Source: Nevskia sp.
GTDB taxonomy: Bacteria; Pseudomonadota; Gammaproteobacteria; Nevskiales; Nevskiaceae
DNA: 64,000 nucleotides
Direction: 5' to 3'
NCBI GenBank assembly: GCA_023229645.1
Contig: JALNYU010000001.1
Location: 310,001 to 374,000 of the forward strand
Shown here: piece by piece, positions 51,607-60,287 of the stretch
How positions within the stretch are numbered: the first letter of the stretch is position 1
Layout of the letters: each line of letters begins with the position of its first letter
The notes under the pieces: generated by a model
The model's database searches: none
Seen by the model: the letters and a program-made list of their open reading frames with translations, nothing else
Told to the model about the DNA's origin: nothing
Made by a program: the position numbers and the translations under genes

Positions 51607-52701
51607 ATGGCTTCGCAATCTGACGACCAAGACAAGTCCGAACCGGCTAGTCAGTACAAGCTGGACGAAGCGCGAAAAAAGGGCTTAGTCGCAAAAAGCC
51701 AAGAAGTGAATTCGGCCGTCGCTCTATTGGTCGGTTTATTAGTTGCAATGGCGTTCGGGGAATGGGGAACGTTACGGACACTAACTGTCGAGCGCCAAAT
51801 CTTTGCCAGCGCAGGCGATTGGGTTTTCGATATTCCGCACCTGATGCAAAGATTTGGTGAAATTGCCTACGCAGGCCTATTTATTTTAAGTCCCCTGCTC
51901 GTCGTCATGGTGCTGGCGGCGGTACTCTCAAATGTGTTGCAGACAGGGCCCGTGTTCAGCGGCAAACCGCTTTCACCTGATTTTCAGCGGTTGAATCCGG
52001 CGAATGGCTTGAAGCGCTTGTTTTCAGTTCGGAGCGTGTTCGAGGCGGTGAAAGCCATTGTTAAGCTTAGCCTCTACACCGGAATCGCATACCTAGCACT
52101 AGCCTCTATTGCGCCAAAGCTTGCAACCCTGTTTCAATTGTCGCCCAGCGTCTATCCGCTGATCTTTTCAAAGTATCAAAATCGATTGGCCGCGTATTTG
52201 CTAACCGCAGTAGCGGCGACGGCTTTGTTTGATCTTGTGTACACGCGCTGGGAATTTGCAAAGCGCATGCGCTCAAGTCGGCGCGAAGTTAAAGATGAAG
52301 TTCGTCGCCGTGAAGGCGATCCTCAAATTCGTCGCCGTCGTCGTGATCGGCAGCGCGAAATGCAGCAAAAAGGAGCGTCTATCGGGCGCGTCAAGGAGGC
52401 TGATGTTTTGATTACAAATCCTGAGCATTTCGCGGTAGCTGTTAAATACCGGCGTGGCAGCGCGCGCGCGCCTGAAGTTATTGCCAAGGGGGCCGGCGAT
52501 ACCGCGTTAAAAATGCGAACGCTGGCGTTTCAGCATCGGGTGCCGGTGGTTCCGAATCCGCGTCTTGCCCGGGCATTGTTCAAAGAGGTCGCGATCGATC
52601 GGCAAATTCCCGAACGCCACTACACCGCCGTGGCCGATATCTTGCGCTGGGCCTATGAATTGAAGCGGAAGAATAGCCCGCGGTCTGGCGTTACCGGATG
52701 A
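51607..52701 (+). CDS. flhB: Flagellar export switch protein FlhB with NPEH cleavage motif
   Basis: FlhB has four membrane helices and a cytoplasmic domain that cleaves itself between N and P of NPTH to switch export from rod/hook to filament substrates. The 364-residue product has the connector MRSSRREVKDEVRRREGDPQ. The cleavage motif reads N271-P272-E273-H274 (VLITNPEHFAVAVKY), with glutamate in place of threonine. Asn and Pro are kept, so cleavage may remain possible. The last four bases overlap flhA. Confidence 0.95.
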   Translation: MASQSDDQDKSEPASQYKLDEARKKGLVAKSQEVNSAVALLVGLLVAMAFGEWGTLRTLTVERQIFASAGDWVFDIPHLMQRFGEIAYAGLFILSPLLVVMVLAAVLSNVLQTGPVFSGKPLSPDFQRLNPANGLKRLFSVRSVFEAVKAIVKLSLYTGIAYLALASIAPKLATLFQLSPSVYPLIFSKYQNRLAAYLLTAVAATALFDLVYTRWEFAKRMRSSRREVKDEVRRREGDPQIRRRRRDRQREMQQKGASIGRVKEADVLITNPEHFAVAVKYRRGSARAPEVIAKGAGDTALKMRTLAFQHRVPVVPNPRLARALFKEVAIDRQIPERHYTAVADILRWAYELKRKNSPRSGVTG

Positions 52702-54752
52702 AAGCATTTTTTAAGGATGCGCTTGGCTCACGCAATGACTTAATTGTCGTGCTTGCAGTGCTCGGCATTTTGTTCGTCCTATTTTTTCCAATTCCGGCAT
52801 TTCTGCTGGATTTTCTACTGATTCTGAACCTCAGTTTTGCCCTGTTGATACTGTTGATTACGTTTTTCACCGAAAAGCCGTTGGGTTTCTCAACGTTTCC
52901 CTCACTGCTGCTGATCGCCACTTTGTTTCGTCTTTCGTTGAACGTTGCTGCGACGCGGTTGATCTTGTCGCACGGTGATGCCGGCAAGGTAATTTCGACG
53001 ATTGGCTCGCAGGTGGTTGCCGGTAACTACGTCATCGGGCTCGTCGTATTTTTAATTTTGATCGTGGTTCAGTACGTCGTCGTGACCAGTGGTGCTCAGC
53101 GCGTCGCGGAAGTGGCCGCACGCTTTACGCTTGATGCGATGCCCGGTAAGCAGCTCAGTATCGACGCCGAGTTGAACATGGGCTTGATCGACGAGAAAGA
53201 GGCGCGCCGCCGCCGTTCGGAAATCGAAAAGGAAGCAAATTTCTACGGCGCGATGGATGGTGCAAGTAAGTTTGTCAAAGGCGACGCGGTTGCCGGCATC
53301 ATCATTGTCATCATTAATATCATCGGCGGGCTATCGATCGGGATCGCTCAGCGCGGCTTGGGTTGGACCGAGGCACTGAATCTCTACACGCTGCTCACCG
53401 TTGGCGACGGTATCGTTACCCAGATTCCCGCACTGATTATTGCCACCGCAACCGGCATCATCATCACCCGAGCTGCGACTGACTCCCGTCTCGGGGAAGA
53501 GATTGCCAAGCAGGTTACGCGCCACCCGCGATCGCTGGTCATTATTGGAGTGGCACTGACACTGGCATTATTTACGCCGGGAATTCCGGCGACTCCGGTG
53601 TTGTTTTTGCTCGTGATCGATATCGTAATTGCCGTTCTCGCGTTTCGTAATTTGGCGCGTGGTGCGGTGGAAGAGGTTAGGGCCGCAACGGAAGTTGCGG
53701 CCGAAGACGAAACCGATTTGCGCGCGCTGCTGCCAATTGACCCGATTGAAGTATCGATCGGAGATGGCCTCGTCAGTCTGCTTGGACGTGATGAAGGCCC
53801 CTTCTTAAGGCGGGTTCAGGCGCTGCGCAAACAGTACGCGCTCGACTTTGGCTTTGTCTTCCCTAAAGTGCGCGTCCGCGACGGCAACCGACGTTCGCCA
53901 AACGATTATGAGATGCGCCTATTTGGTGCGGTGGTCGCGTCCGGCAATTTGGAGCCAGAAAAAATACTGGCGATTAATCCTGGCGGCGAACGCCGTCAGT
54001 TGGAAGGCGTTCCAGCGCGGGATCCGACGTTCGGCCTTCCGGCTATTTGGATTGAGGATTCGGCGACGCCGTTAGCGCGGCAGCTCGGCTACACCGTGGT
54101 TGAGCCAATAACGGTGATCGCCACTCATTTTAGCGAGATGATCAAAACCCACGCTGCGGACCTATTAACGCGTGCTGAGACGGAGACTTTGATCAACGGC
54201 GTGCGCGAGCGTCAGCCGACACTGATTGAAGAGCTGGTGCCGGGTATATTGACGTTCGGCGAGATTCAGAAGGTGCTGCAAAACCTATTGCGCGAGAAAG
54301 TTTCTATCCGAAATGTCGAATTTATTGTCGAAGTTCTTCTGGAACAAGGCCGCTTAACGCGCGATCCCGAAGCGTTGACTGAACTGGTTCGAGAGCGTTT
54401 GGGCAACATTATCTGTGATCGACTTAGTGCTGCCGACGGCTCCTTGCATGTACTGACGTTTGACCCTCAAACGGAAGAGAGACTGCGGGTTGGTGTGCGC
54501 CAGATTGAGAAGCAAACTGCGCTTGTTCTTGATACCCCAATTGCGGACAGCATTATTCGCCGGCTAGCACAGCGTTGCGAAGAGATGATGGTTCAAAATT
54601 TGATGCCTGTGCTATTGTGCCCGGCACCGCTGCGACGGCATCTTCGGCGCCTTACCGAGCGCGTATTACCGCACTTAGTGATCTTGTCTCTGAACGAGGT
54701 CCCTAATGAAAAGACGGTTCGATCATTCGGGATTGTTGAAGCCAAGCTTTAA
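52698..54752 (+). CDS. flhA: Flagellar export protein FlhA
   Basis: FlhA is the large export-apparatus protein that uses the proton-motive force and docks chaperone-substrate complexes on its cytoplasmic ring. The 684-residue product has about eight membrane helices in residues 15-330, including the FHIPEP-region block LGFSTFPSLLLIATLFRLSL, RFTLDAMPGKQLSIDAELNM and VKGDAVAGIIIVIINIIGGL. The cytoplasmic half begins near residue 340. It overlaps flhB by four bases (ATGA). Confidence 0.96.
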   Translation: MKAFFKDALGSRNDLIVVLAVLGILFVLFFPIPAFLLDFLLILNLSFALLILLITFFTEKPLGFSTFPSLLLIATLFRLSLNVAATRLILSHGDAGKVISTIGSQVVAGNYVIGLVVFLILIVVQYVVVTSGAQRVAEVAARFTLDAMPGKQLSIDAELNMGLIDEKEARRRRSEIEKEANFYGAMDGASKFVKGDAVAGIIIVIINIIGGLSIGIAQRGLGWTEALNLYTLLTVGDGIVTQIPALIIATATGIIITRAATDSRLGEEIAKQVTRHPRSLVIIGVALTLALFTPGIPATPVLFLLVIDIVIAVLAFRNLARGAVEEVRAATEVAAEDETDLRALLPIDPIEVSIGDGLVSLLGRDEGPFLRRVQALRKQYALDFGFVFPKVRVRDGNRRSPNDYEMRLFGAVVASGNLEPEKILAINPGGERRQLEGVPARDPTFGLPAIWIEDSATPLARQLGYTVVEPITVIATHFSEMIKTHAADLLTRAETETLINGVRERQPTLIEELVPGILTFGEIQKVLQNLLREKVSIRNVEFIVEVLLEQGRLTRDPEALTELVRERLGNIICDRLSAADGSLHVLTFDPQTEERLRVGVRQIEKQTALVLDTPIADSIIRRLAQRCEEMMVQNLMPVLLCPAPLRRHLRRLTERVLPHLVILSLNEVPNEKTVRSFGIVEAKL

Positions 54753-54776
54753 AATTTCAGAATACACGGGGACACT

Positions 54777-55499
54777 GTGGCAGACGCAATTGCAATCGCC
54801 AAACTAGGGCTGTTAGCTGATTTAGAGCGGCTCAATATTTTTAGCCAAAACATATCCAACGCGACAACGACCGGATATCGGCGGCAAGTGCCCATTTCTT
54901 CGGACCTATTTAGCCGTTTGCGGGTACCCGTTGCCGACGCCTATGCGACGACCGGGACGACATTTTCGAGCACCGATTCAGGAACTGGGCCGCTGAGCCA
55001 AACCAAGCGCGCCCTCGATATTGCGCTTGATGGCGAAGGTTTTTTGCAGATCGCGACGGCGGATGGGCCACGCTACACGCGGCGTGGCGATTTAACGCTT
55101 GATGGCGGCGGCAAGCTGACGACGGCCAGCGGCGATGCGGTTGTCGGATCCTCGGGCGAGATCACGTTAAAAACTGACCGCGTCGAGATTCTTCCTAACG
55201 GCGAAATTCGAACTGGTCCGGACCTGCTTGGGCGCCTCGATATCGTGAGTTTTGCTGATAAAACGGCGCTTGAATACGAGGGCAACGGGCTTTTCCGGGC
55301 ACGTGCCGACGCAGTGCCTACACGTGAAGCCGAGACAACAACCGTTCGGCAGGGATTTTTGGAAACGTCTAACGTGCGTCCGGTGCAGGAAATGGTCTCA
55401 CTACTTGAAACATCCAGAAATTTCGAGCTGACGCGCAACGTATTGAGCGCCTACGACACGATGTTGGATTCGGCAATTAACGTCGCCGGCGTCGTTTAA
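54777..55499 (+). CDS. flgF: Flagellar basal-body rod protein FlgF
   Basis: FlgF forms part of the proximal rod. The 240-residue product starts at GTG 54777. The N-terminal flagellar rod signature is degenerate but clear (LADLERLNIFSQNISNATTT), followed by the central block KRALDIALDGEGFLQIATAD and the C-terminal helix region QGFLETSNVRPVQEMVSLLE. It is followed by flgG. Confidence 0.9.
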   Translation: MADAIAIAKLGLLADLERLNIFSQNISNATTTGYRRQVPISSDLFSRLRVPVADAYATTGTTFSSTDSGTGPLSQTKRALDIALDGEGFLQIATADGPRYTRRGDLTLDGGGKLTTASGDAVVGSSGEITLKTDRVEILPNGEIRTGPDLLGRLDIVSFADKTALEYEGNGLFRARADAVPTREAETTTVRQGFLETSNVRPVQEMVSLLETSRNFELTRNVLSAYDTMLDSAINVAGVV

Positions 55500-55533
55500 C
55501 GCGCCTTAAACTCACAATCTGCGGTAGGAACAG

Positions 55534-56319
55534 ATGATTGACTCACTCTATATCGGCGCAACCGGTCTCAATACTCAGCAAGTCCGCATTGATACGATCG
55601 CTAACAACGTATCGAACGTAAATACCACCGCATTTAAAAAAGGGCGGGTGGCGTTTGCCGATATCTTTTATCGTCGCCTTAACACCGCGACCCCGGTAAA
55701 TTTGGAAGCGCAGAGCACACAGGTCGGCTTGGGCACCGCGATCAGCAGGACAGATTCGGTATTTAGCGCCGGTGATATCGTGCAAACGAATAATCCCTTG
55801 GATCTAGCGATTCAAGGCGGTGGCTTCTTTGAAGTTCGGAGCACGGGCGGTGAAACGGTTTATAGCCGGCTCGGGTCGCTGCGGTTAAATACAGACGGCG
55901 AATTACAAACCCAGAATGGCGATTTATTGGCGTCATCTGTTCGTGTCCCACCCGATGCAACGTCAATTACCGTCAGCCGGGGCGGCGAGATTAGTGTTGT
56001 GGTTCCCAACCAACGGGATCCCGTCGTACTCGGAACGTTAGAGTTGGCAAATTTCGTTAATCCCGAAGGGGTACGTGCAATCGGCGGGGGGTTATACGCC
56101 GCAACGGAAAGTTCCGGCCAGCCTTATTTTGCGGCACCGGGTGAGAATGGTGCAGGAACCATCTCGCAAGGCTTCCTCGAATCATCCAATGTCGATTTAA
56201 CGACTGAATTGATCGATTTGGTTGTCGCTCAGCGCGCCTATCAGCTGAATTCCAGAATCGTCCAGATTTCAGATCAGATCTTGTCGACTATCGCTAACCT
56301 GCGGCAGTCGCAGGGCTAA
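55534..56319 (+). CDS. flgG: Flagellar distal rod protein FlgG
   Basis: FlgG builds the distal rod. The 261-residue product begins with SLYIGATGLNTQQVRIDTIA and NNVSNVNTTAFKKGRVAFAD, and ends QGFLESSNVDLTTELIDLVV with QRAYQLNSRIVQISDQILST. Length fits the family. No flgD or flgE is nearby in the window. Confidence 0.95.
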   Translation: MIDSLYIGATGLNTQQVRIDTIANNVSNVNTTAFKKGRVAFADIFYRRLNTATPVNLEAQSTQVGLGTAISRTDSVFSAGDIVQTNNPLDLAIQGGGFFEVRSTGGETVYSRLGSLRLNTDGELQTQNGDLLASSVRVPPDATSITVSRGGEISVVVPNQRDPVVLGTLELANFVNPEGVRAIGGGLYAATESSGQPYFAAPGENGAGTISQGFLESSNVDLTTELIDLVVAQRAYQLNSRIVQISDQILSTIANLRQSQG

Positions 56320-56328
56320 AGGCGCTGG

Positions 56329-57291
56329 ATGCGCAGTGTAGTTTTGGCAGTAATCGCACTGATTGCGATGTCTGCGCACGCGGGTAGCGACGTAGTAACC
56401 GCCAGCTTCAAAGCGGTAGTCCTTCCTCAGGGTAGTAGCCTGACGGTGGGCGATCTTGTGCGGCTGAATCCGTCGGATACGGCATGTGCACGGATGCTCG
56501 CGGCACAGCCGATTCCGGAGAATAGTCGCGCGGGAATGACCCGAATTATCGATCGAAGTGAGTTGCTGGCCGCCCTGAATGCATCGGGAATCGACGGTGG
56601 TTGCGACATTCGATGGAAAGGTGCGAACTACGTCACAGTTCGAAAACGCGGAATCAGGTTTGATATGGCGGCGATGCGCCGCCAAGTGGGGCAGGCACTC
56701 ACGGCGCATTTCGAGCAGCGGTATCAACGAGTCGATGTCCAACCACTGGCTGAGCGTGATACCGAGATCGAAATCCCGGCAGATGCAGCGTTCTCGTATT
56801 CAATTTCCAGGGATTTAAAGCCTCAAAAGCGAACGATGATTGTGGCTCACCTTAATGAAAATACTGGCTCAGTCCGGTCATATCCGCTGTGGTTTTCGGT
56901 CAGCGTCATGGGCGACGGCTGGGTGCTGGATCATGCGCTTGAGCGCGGCCAAGCGATGGCATTGGATGGTTTCCATGCAGCGCTAGTTGATGTCTCAGCG
57001 TTAGGCGACGACCTATTAGCCAGCGATGCGAATATCGCCGAGCTGGTGGCAAAAATGCCGATACCGACGGGTGCGGTGCTGCGGAAAAGCCAGTTTATCG
57101 AGCGCCCTGAAATTGAGGTTGGAGAACCGGTTACGTTGCGCTACCAGCAACGCAATATTGCACTCGAAACGAAGGTCATTGCGCTGCAATCATCGCGGCT
57201 CGGTGAACGGGTATTGGTTCGCGCCCCGATCGGCAGCGAAACCATTGCAGCCCGAACGATTGCTCGAGGTGTTGCCGAGGTGTTGCCATGA
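56329..57291 (+). CDS. flgA: P-ring assembly chaperone FlgA (long form)
   Basis: FlgA is the periplasmic chaperone for P-ring assembly. The 320-residue product is longer than the usual 210-235 residues. A signal peptide ends ...MSAHAGS. The C-terminal SAF-type domain is typical: LVAKMPIPTGAVLRKSQFIE, ERPEIEVGEPVTLRYQQRNI and GERVLVRAPIGSETIAARTI. The extra length is in the N-terminal part. Overlaps flgH by four bases. Confidence 0.85.
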   Translation: MRSVVLAVIALIAMSAHAGSDVVTASFKAVVLPQGSSLTVGDLVRLNPSDTACARMLAAQPIPENSRAGMTRIIDRSELLAALNASGIDGGCDIRWKGANYVTVRKRGIRFDMAAMRRQVGQALTAHFEQRYQRVDVQPLAERDTEIEIPADAAFSYSISRDLKPQKRTMIVAHLNENTGSVRSYPLWFSVSVMGDGWVLDHALERGQAMALDGFHAALVDVSALGDDLLASDANIAELVAKMPIPTGAVLRKSQFIERPEIEVGEPVTLRYQQRNIALETKVIALQSSRLGERVLVRAPIGSETIAARTIARGVAEVLP

Positions 57292-57887
57292 ATAACGGTT
57301 CTGCGGTGGGACAAATCAGGCGAGCAACGGCGGTGCTCGGCTTCGGGCTGAGCCTCTTGTCTGTGACGGCGGCAGCGACGAGCCTCTACACGCCGGATCA
57401 ATACCAAGCGCTAGCAACCGATACCCGTTCATTCAGGACTGGCGACGCGCTGACGGTGCTCATCGTCGAAACTTCCACTGCCGAAAGCCGAGCGGTATCT
57501 ACAGCGAGCCGGGAGACTAATGTTACTGGCAGCCTTCAGGACGCAACGAAAACGATTAATGGGGGCTTAGACGCACGTCGCAATTCCACTGGTAGCGGCA
57601 ACACCACCCGCGCCGGTAAGCTGCAGGCGCAGATTTCTGTACGTGTGCAGGATGTCGCGGCGAATGGTGATCTCGCCGTATATGGCTCACAGAAGATAAC
57701 GATCAACGGCGAAACGCAAACGATTGCGGTATCGGGGGTCGTCCGTCCAATCGATGTGTCATCCGACAACATCGTGCTTTCCACGCGGCTTTCGAATGCC
57801 GATATCGTCTACAACGGTCGTGGTTTTGTCGATCGCAATCAGCAGGAAAGCTGGATCTCGCGCTTGCTCGGACTTTTTGGGCTTTAA
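57288..57887 (+). CDS. flgH: Flagellar L-ring protein FlgH
   Basis: FlgH forms the outer-membrane L ring. The 199-residue product has a hydrophobic signal (AVLGFGLSLLSVTAAATS) but no obvious lipobox cysteine, unlike enteric FlgH, which is a lipoprotein. The core blocks are TGDALTVLIVETSTAESRAV, LQAQISVRVQDVAANGDLAV, SGVVRPIDVSSDNIVLSTRL and the C-terminal SWISRLLGLFGL. Confidence 0.92.
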   Translation: MNNGSAVGQIRRATAVLGFGLSLLSVTAAATSLYTPDQYQALATDTRSFRTGDALTVLIVETSTAESRAVSTASRETNVTGSLQDATKTINGGLDARRNSTGSGNTTRAGKLQAQISVRVQDVAANGDLAVYGSQKITINGETQTIAVSGVVRPIDVSSDNIVLSTRLSNADIVYNGRGFVDRNQQESWISRLLGLFGL

Positions 57888-57891
57888 GGCG

Positions 57892-59049
57892 ATGACTCTA
57901 TTTAACACCCTCATGGGGTTCGTATTTGTTGTTGTGTTGGCGATCAGCGGGCCGGCGGCCGCGACTGATCCAAGTGCAGAAAATATTCGGTTAAAGGACC
58001 TGGGTCACATCGAAGGCGTGCGAGATAACGCGCTCGTCGGCTACGGGCTGGTTGTCGGCTTGGCCGGCACCGGCGACACGGCCCGGAGTGGCCCGACAAT
58101 ACAGTCGATCGCAAATACCCTGACACGGTTGGGGGTACGGATTGCGCCAGATCAAGTTACTTCGCGCAACGTTGCGGCGGTTTTGATCACTTCAACATTA
58201 CCGCCATTCGCCAACGTCGGCGAGAAAGTCGATATCAATGTCGCGTCGATCGGTGATGCGCGTAGCTTGTTGGGGGGCACGCTGATGTTGGCGCCGTTGA
58301 AAGGCGCCGACGAAAAAACCTATGCATTGGCTCAAGGTCCGGTGTCCGTTGGCGGATTCCGTTATGACGCGTTCGGCAATGTTGTCCAGAAAAACCACCC
58401 GACAGTGGGTCAAATCCCTGCTGGTGCGACGATAGAAGTGGGGGTCGCCACGAGCATCGTTAGTCCGGCAGGCAGCCTCTACTTCTTGTTGCAAAGCCCT
58501 GACTACACGACCGCTGCGCGTGCAGCGGAAGCGATCAATGCGCGCTTACCCCCGCTCGACGACGCCGAGATTGCACGCGCACGCGCGGTCGACGCCTCCC
58601 GGATTGCGATCAGGCTAACCGACGACGAGCGCGCTAAGTTGGTCGAGATGGTGCAGATCGTAGAAAATACCAATATTGTTCCCGATCAAGTGGCGCGTAT
58701 CGTCGTCAACGAACGCACCGGCACGGTGGTTAGCGGCGGCGATGTGCGAATGGGCGAAGTCTCAGTGACGCATGGCGATATTAAAGTCACCGTATCAACC
58801 GATTTCCTGGTCTCGCAACCGCTAGTTATTGGCCGAACCGGCCCAGGATTGCGTACAACAGTTGTTCCTGACGCCGATATTTCGGTCAAAGAAAACCAAA
58901 ATCCAGTTGTCAGGCTTGCTGCAGGCGCTCCGGTAACCGATCTGGTCGAAGCGCTGAACAAAATAAAAGTCCCACCACGAGACATCATCTCGATCCTGCA
59001 GGCAATCCGCAGGGCTGGCTCGTTACATGCTGAGTTGATTATTCAATGA
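57892..59049 (+). CDS. flgI: Flagellar P-ring protein FlgI
   Basis: FlgI forms the periplasmic P ring. I chose ATG 57892, four bases after the flgH stop, giving 385 residues with a signal peptide ending GPAAA. The frame is open further upstream inside flgH but that is not coding. Typical blocks are RLKDLGHIEGVRDNALVGYG, GLVVGLAGTGDTARSGPTIQ and NVGEKVDINVASIGDARSLL; the C-terminus ends RRAGSLHAELIIQ. Confidence 0.95.
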   Translation: MTLFNTLMGFVFVVVLAISGPAAATDPSAENIRLKDLGHIEGVRDNALVGYGLVVGLAGTGDTARSGPTIQSIANTLTRLGVRIAPDQVTSRNVAAVLITSTLPPFANVGEKVDINVASIGDARSLLGGTLMLAPLKGADEKTYALAQGPVSVGGFRYDAFGNVVQKNHPTVGQIPAGATIEVGVATSIVSPAGSLYFLLQSPDYTTAARAAEAINARLPPLDDAEIARARAVDASRIAIRLTDDERAKLVEMVQIVENTNIVPDQVARIVVNERTGTVVSGGDVRMGEVSVTHGDIKVTVSTDFLVSQPLVIGRTGPGLRTTVVPDADISVKENQNPVVRLAAGAPVTDLVEALNKIKVPPRDIISILQAIRRAGSLHAELIIQ

Positions 59050-59089
59050 TCCGACTAAAGTTTCTATCTGAGTATGAGGCGCGCGCGCA

Positions 59090-59479
59090 ATGATCAAAGA
59101 ATTGCAGGGCATTACCGGCCGTCTCGCGTTACAAGCGTTGGACGCCTATTACTTACGACACCAAGTGCTGGCGAATAACATCGCGAATGTCGATTCGGAG
59201 TCGTTTCAAGCGCAGCGGCTGAATTTCGAGGCGCAACTCGGTGGGTTGAAAGCTGCGGTTGTCGACGGCGCATCCGATCATGAAATCGAACGTCAGCTCG
59301 AACAAGTCCACCCTTTTCTTGAGGCAAAGCCTGCGACGGGACCGCTGTCAGATCCGAGCTTGCGTCTGGATGAAGAAATCACGTTGGTTGCCCAGAACAC
59401 ATTGCAATACGAAGCCGTGCTAACTGCGCTCGCGCGGCGCGGTGCTTTGATGCGAATCGCACTGACTGGACAACCCTAA
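59090..59479 (+). CDS. flgB: Flagellar rod protein FlgB
   Basis: FlgB is a proximal rod protein. The 129-residue product has the rod signature YYLRHQVLANNIANVDSESF and FQAQRLNFEAQL. Its position directly before flgC and fliE confirms the call. Its stop overlaps flgC (TAATG). Confidence 0.88.
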   Translation: MIKELQGITGRLALQALDAYYLRHQVLANNIANVDSESFQAQRLNFEAQLGGLKAAVVDGASDHEIERQLEQVHPFLEAKPATGPLSDPSLRLDEEITLVAQNTLQYEAVLTALARRGALMRIALTGQP

Positions 59480-59931
59480 TGGCCGATTACACACGCGTTT
59501 TTGCAATTAGCGCTTCGGGGCTTTCACTTGAGCGGTTGCGGCTTGAAGTTGCGGCGACCAATTTTGCCAATGCACACGCGACGTCGGGTGCAAACGGCCG
59601 GCCTTTTACCCCGTTGCGGGTTGTCGCCCGGGCTGCTGATGCTGGCTTCGAAGCGAAACTGACAGGAACTGGTACGGTCCCGCCGCTATTGCAAGGGGTT
59701 GGTGATGTCGAGGTTCGTTCAGTGCAGGCCGGGCCACGACTGGAATATGATCCGGGCAACCCGGCGGCAGATGACCGTGGCTTTGTCTCGTTGTCGCCGG
59801 TAAACCCAGTAGAAGAGATGTTGACGGTGCTTAGTTCGGTTCGCGCCTTTCAAGCCAACGTCCGGGTGTTAAACGCAGCGAAATCGATGGCGCTTAAAGC
59901 GCTCGAAATCGGCGATTCGAGGTCGTCATGA
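59479..59931 (+). CDS. flgC: Flagellar rod protein FlgC
   Basis: FlgC is a proximal rod protein. The 150-residue product has the N-terminal signature FAISASGLSLERLRLEVAAT, with a slightly altered NFANAHAT in place of the usual NIANA-T motif, and the C-terminal block SLSPVNPVEEMLTVLSSVRA, then FQANVRVLNAAKSMALKALE. Starts one base within flgB and overlaps fliE by four. Confidence 0.93.
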   Translation: MADYTRVFAISASGLSLERLRLEVAATNFANAHATSGANGRPFTPLRVVARAADAGFEAKLTGTGTVPPLLQGVGDVEVRSVQAGPRLEYDPGNPAADDRGFVSLSPVNPVEEMLTVLSSVRAFQANVRVLNAAKSMALKALEIGDSRSS

Positions 59932-60227
59932 TCGATCCCATCTCGCGCGTAGGCGATATTGCCGCACTCTCTCCGCCTGTTGGTCTTGCCGGCGGCGCGG
60001 CTGCGACACGGAATTTTAGTGAATCGCTGGGCGGTCTTATTGGCGAAGTAAATGGCCAAGTTATCGCTGCCGATCAAGAAGTTCGAAAACTTGCTGTTGG
60101 TGAAGCCGATAGCCTACACCACGTACTCATCTCGGTTGAAGAGGCAAAAGTATCGCTCGGCCTCATCGTGCAGGTTCGCAACCGTTTGGTCGATGCCTAT
60201 CAGGAACTGCTTAGGATGCAAATCTAA
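59928..60227 (+). CDS. fliE: Flagellar MS-ring/rod adaptor FliE
   Basis: FliE links the MS ring to the proximal rod. The 99-residue product has the typical C-terminal half: DSLHHVLISVEEAKVSLGLI and QVRNRLVDAYQELLRMQI. It begins inside the end of flgC (ATGA). Confidence 0.94.
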   Translation: MIDPISRVGDIAALSPPVGLAGGAAATRNFSESLGGLIGEVNGQVIAADQEVRKLAVGEADSLHHVLISVEEAKVSLGLIVQVRNRLVDAYQELLRMQI

Positions 60228-60287
60228 GCAGCGGGCTGGGGGATGCGGTCTTGGTCATGAATAGCAACGCAAAAAAGTAGTGAGGGC

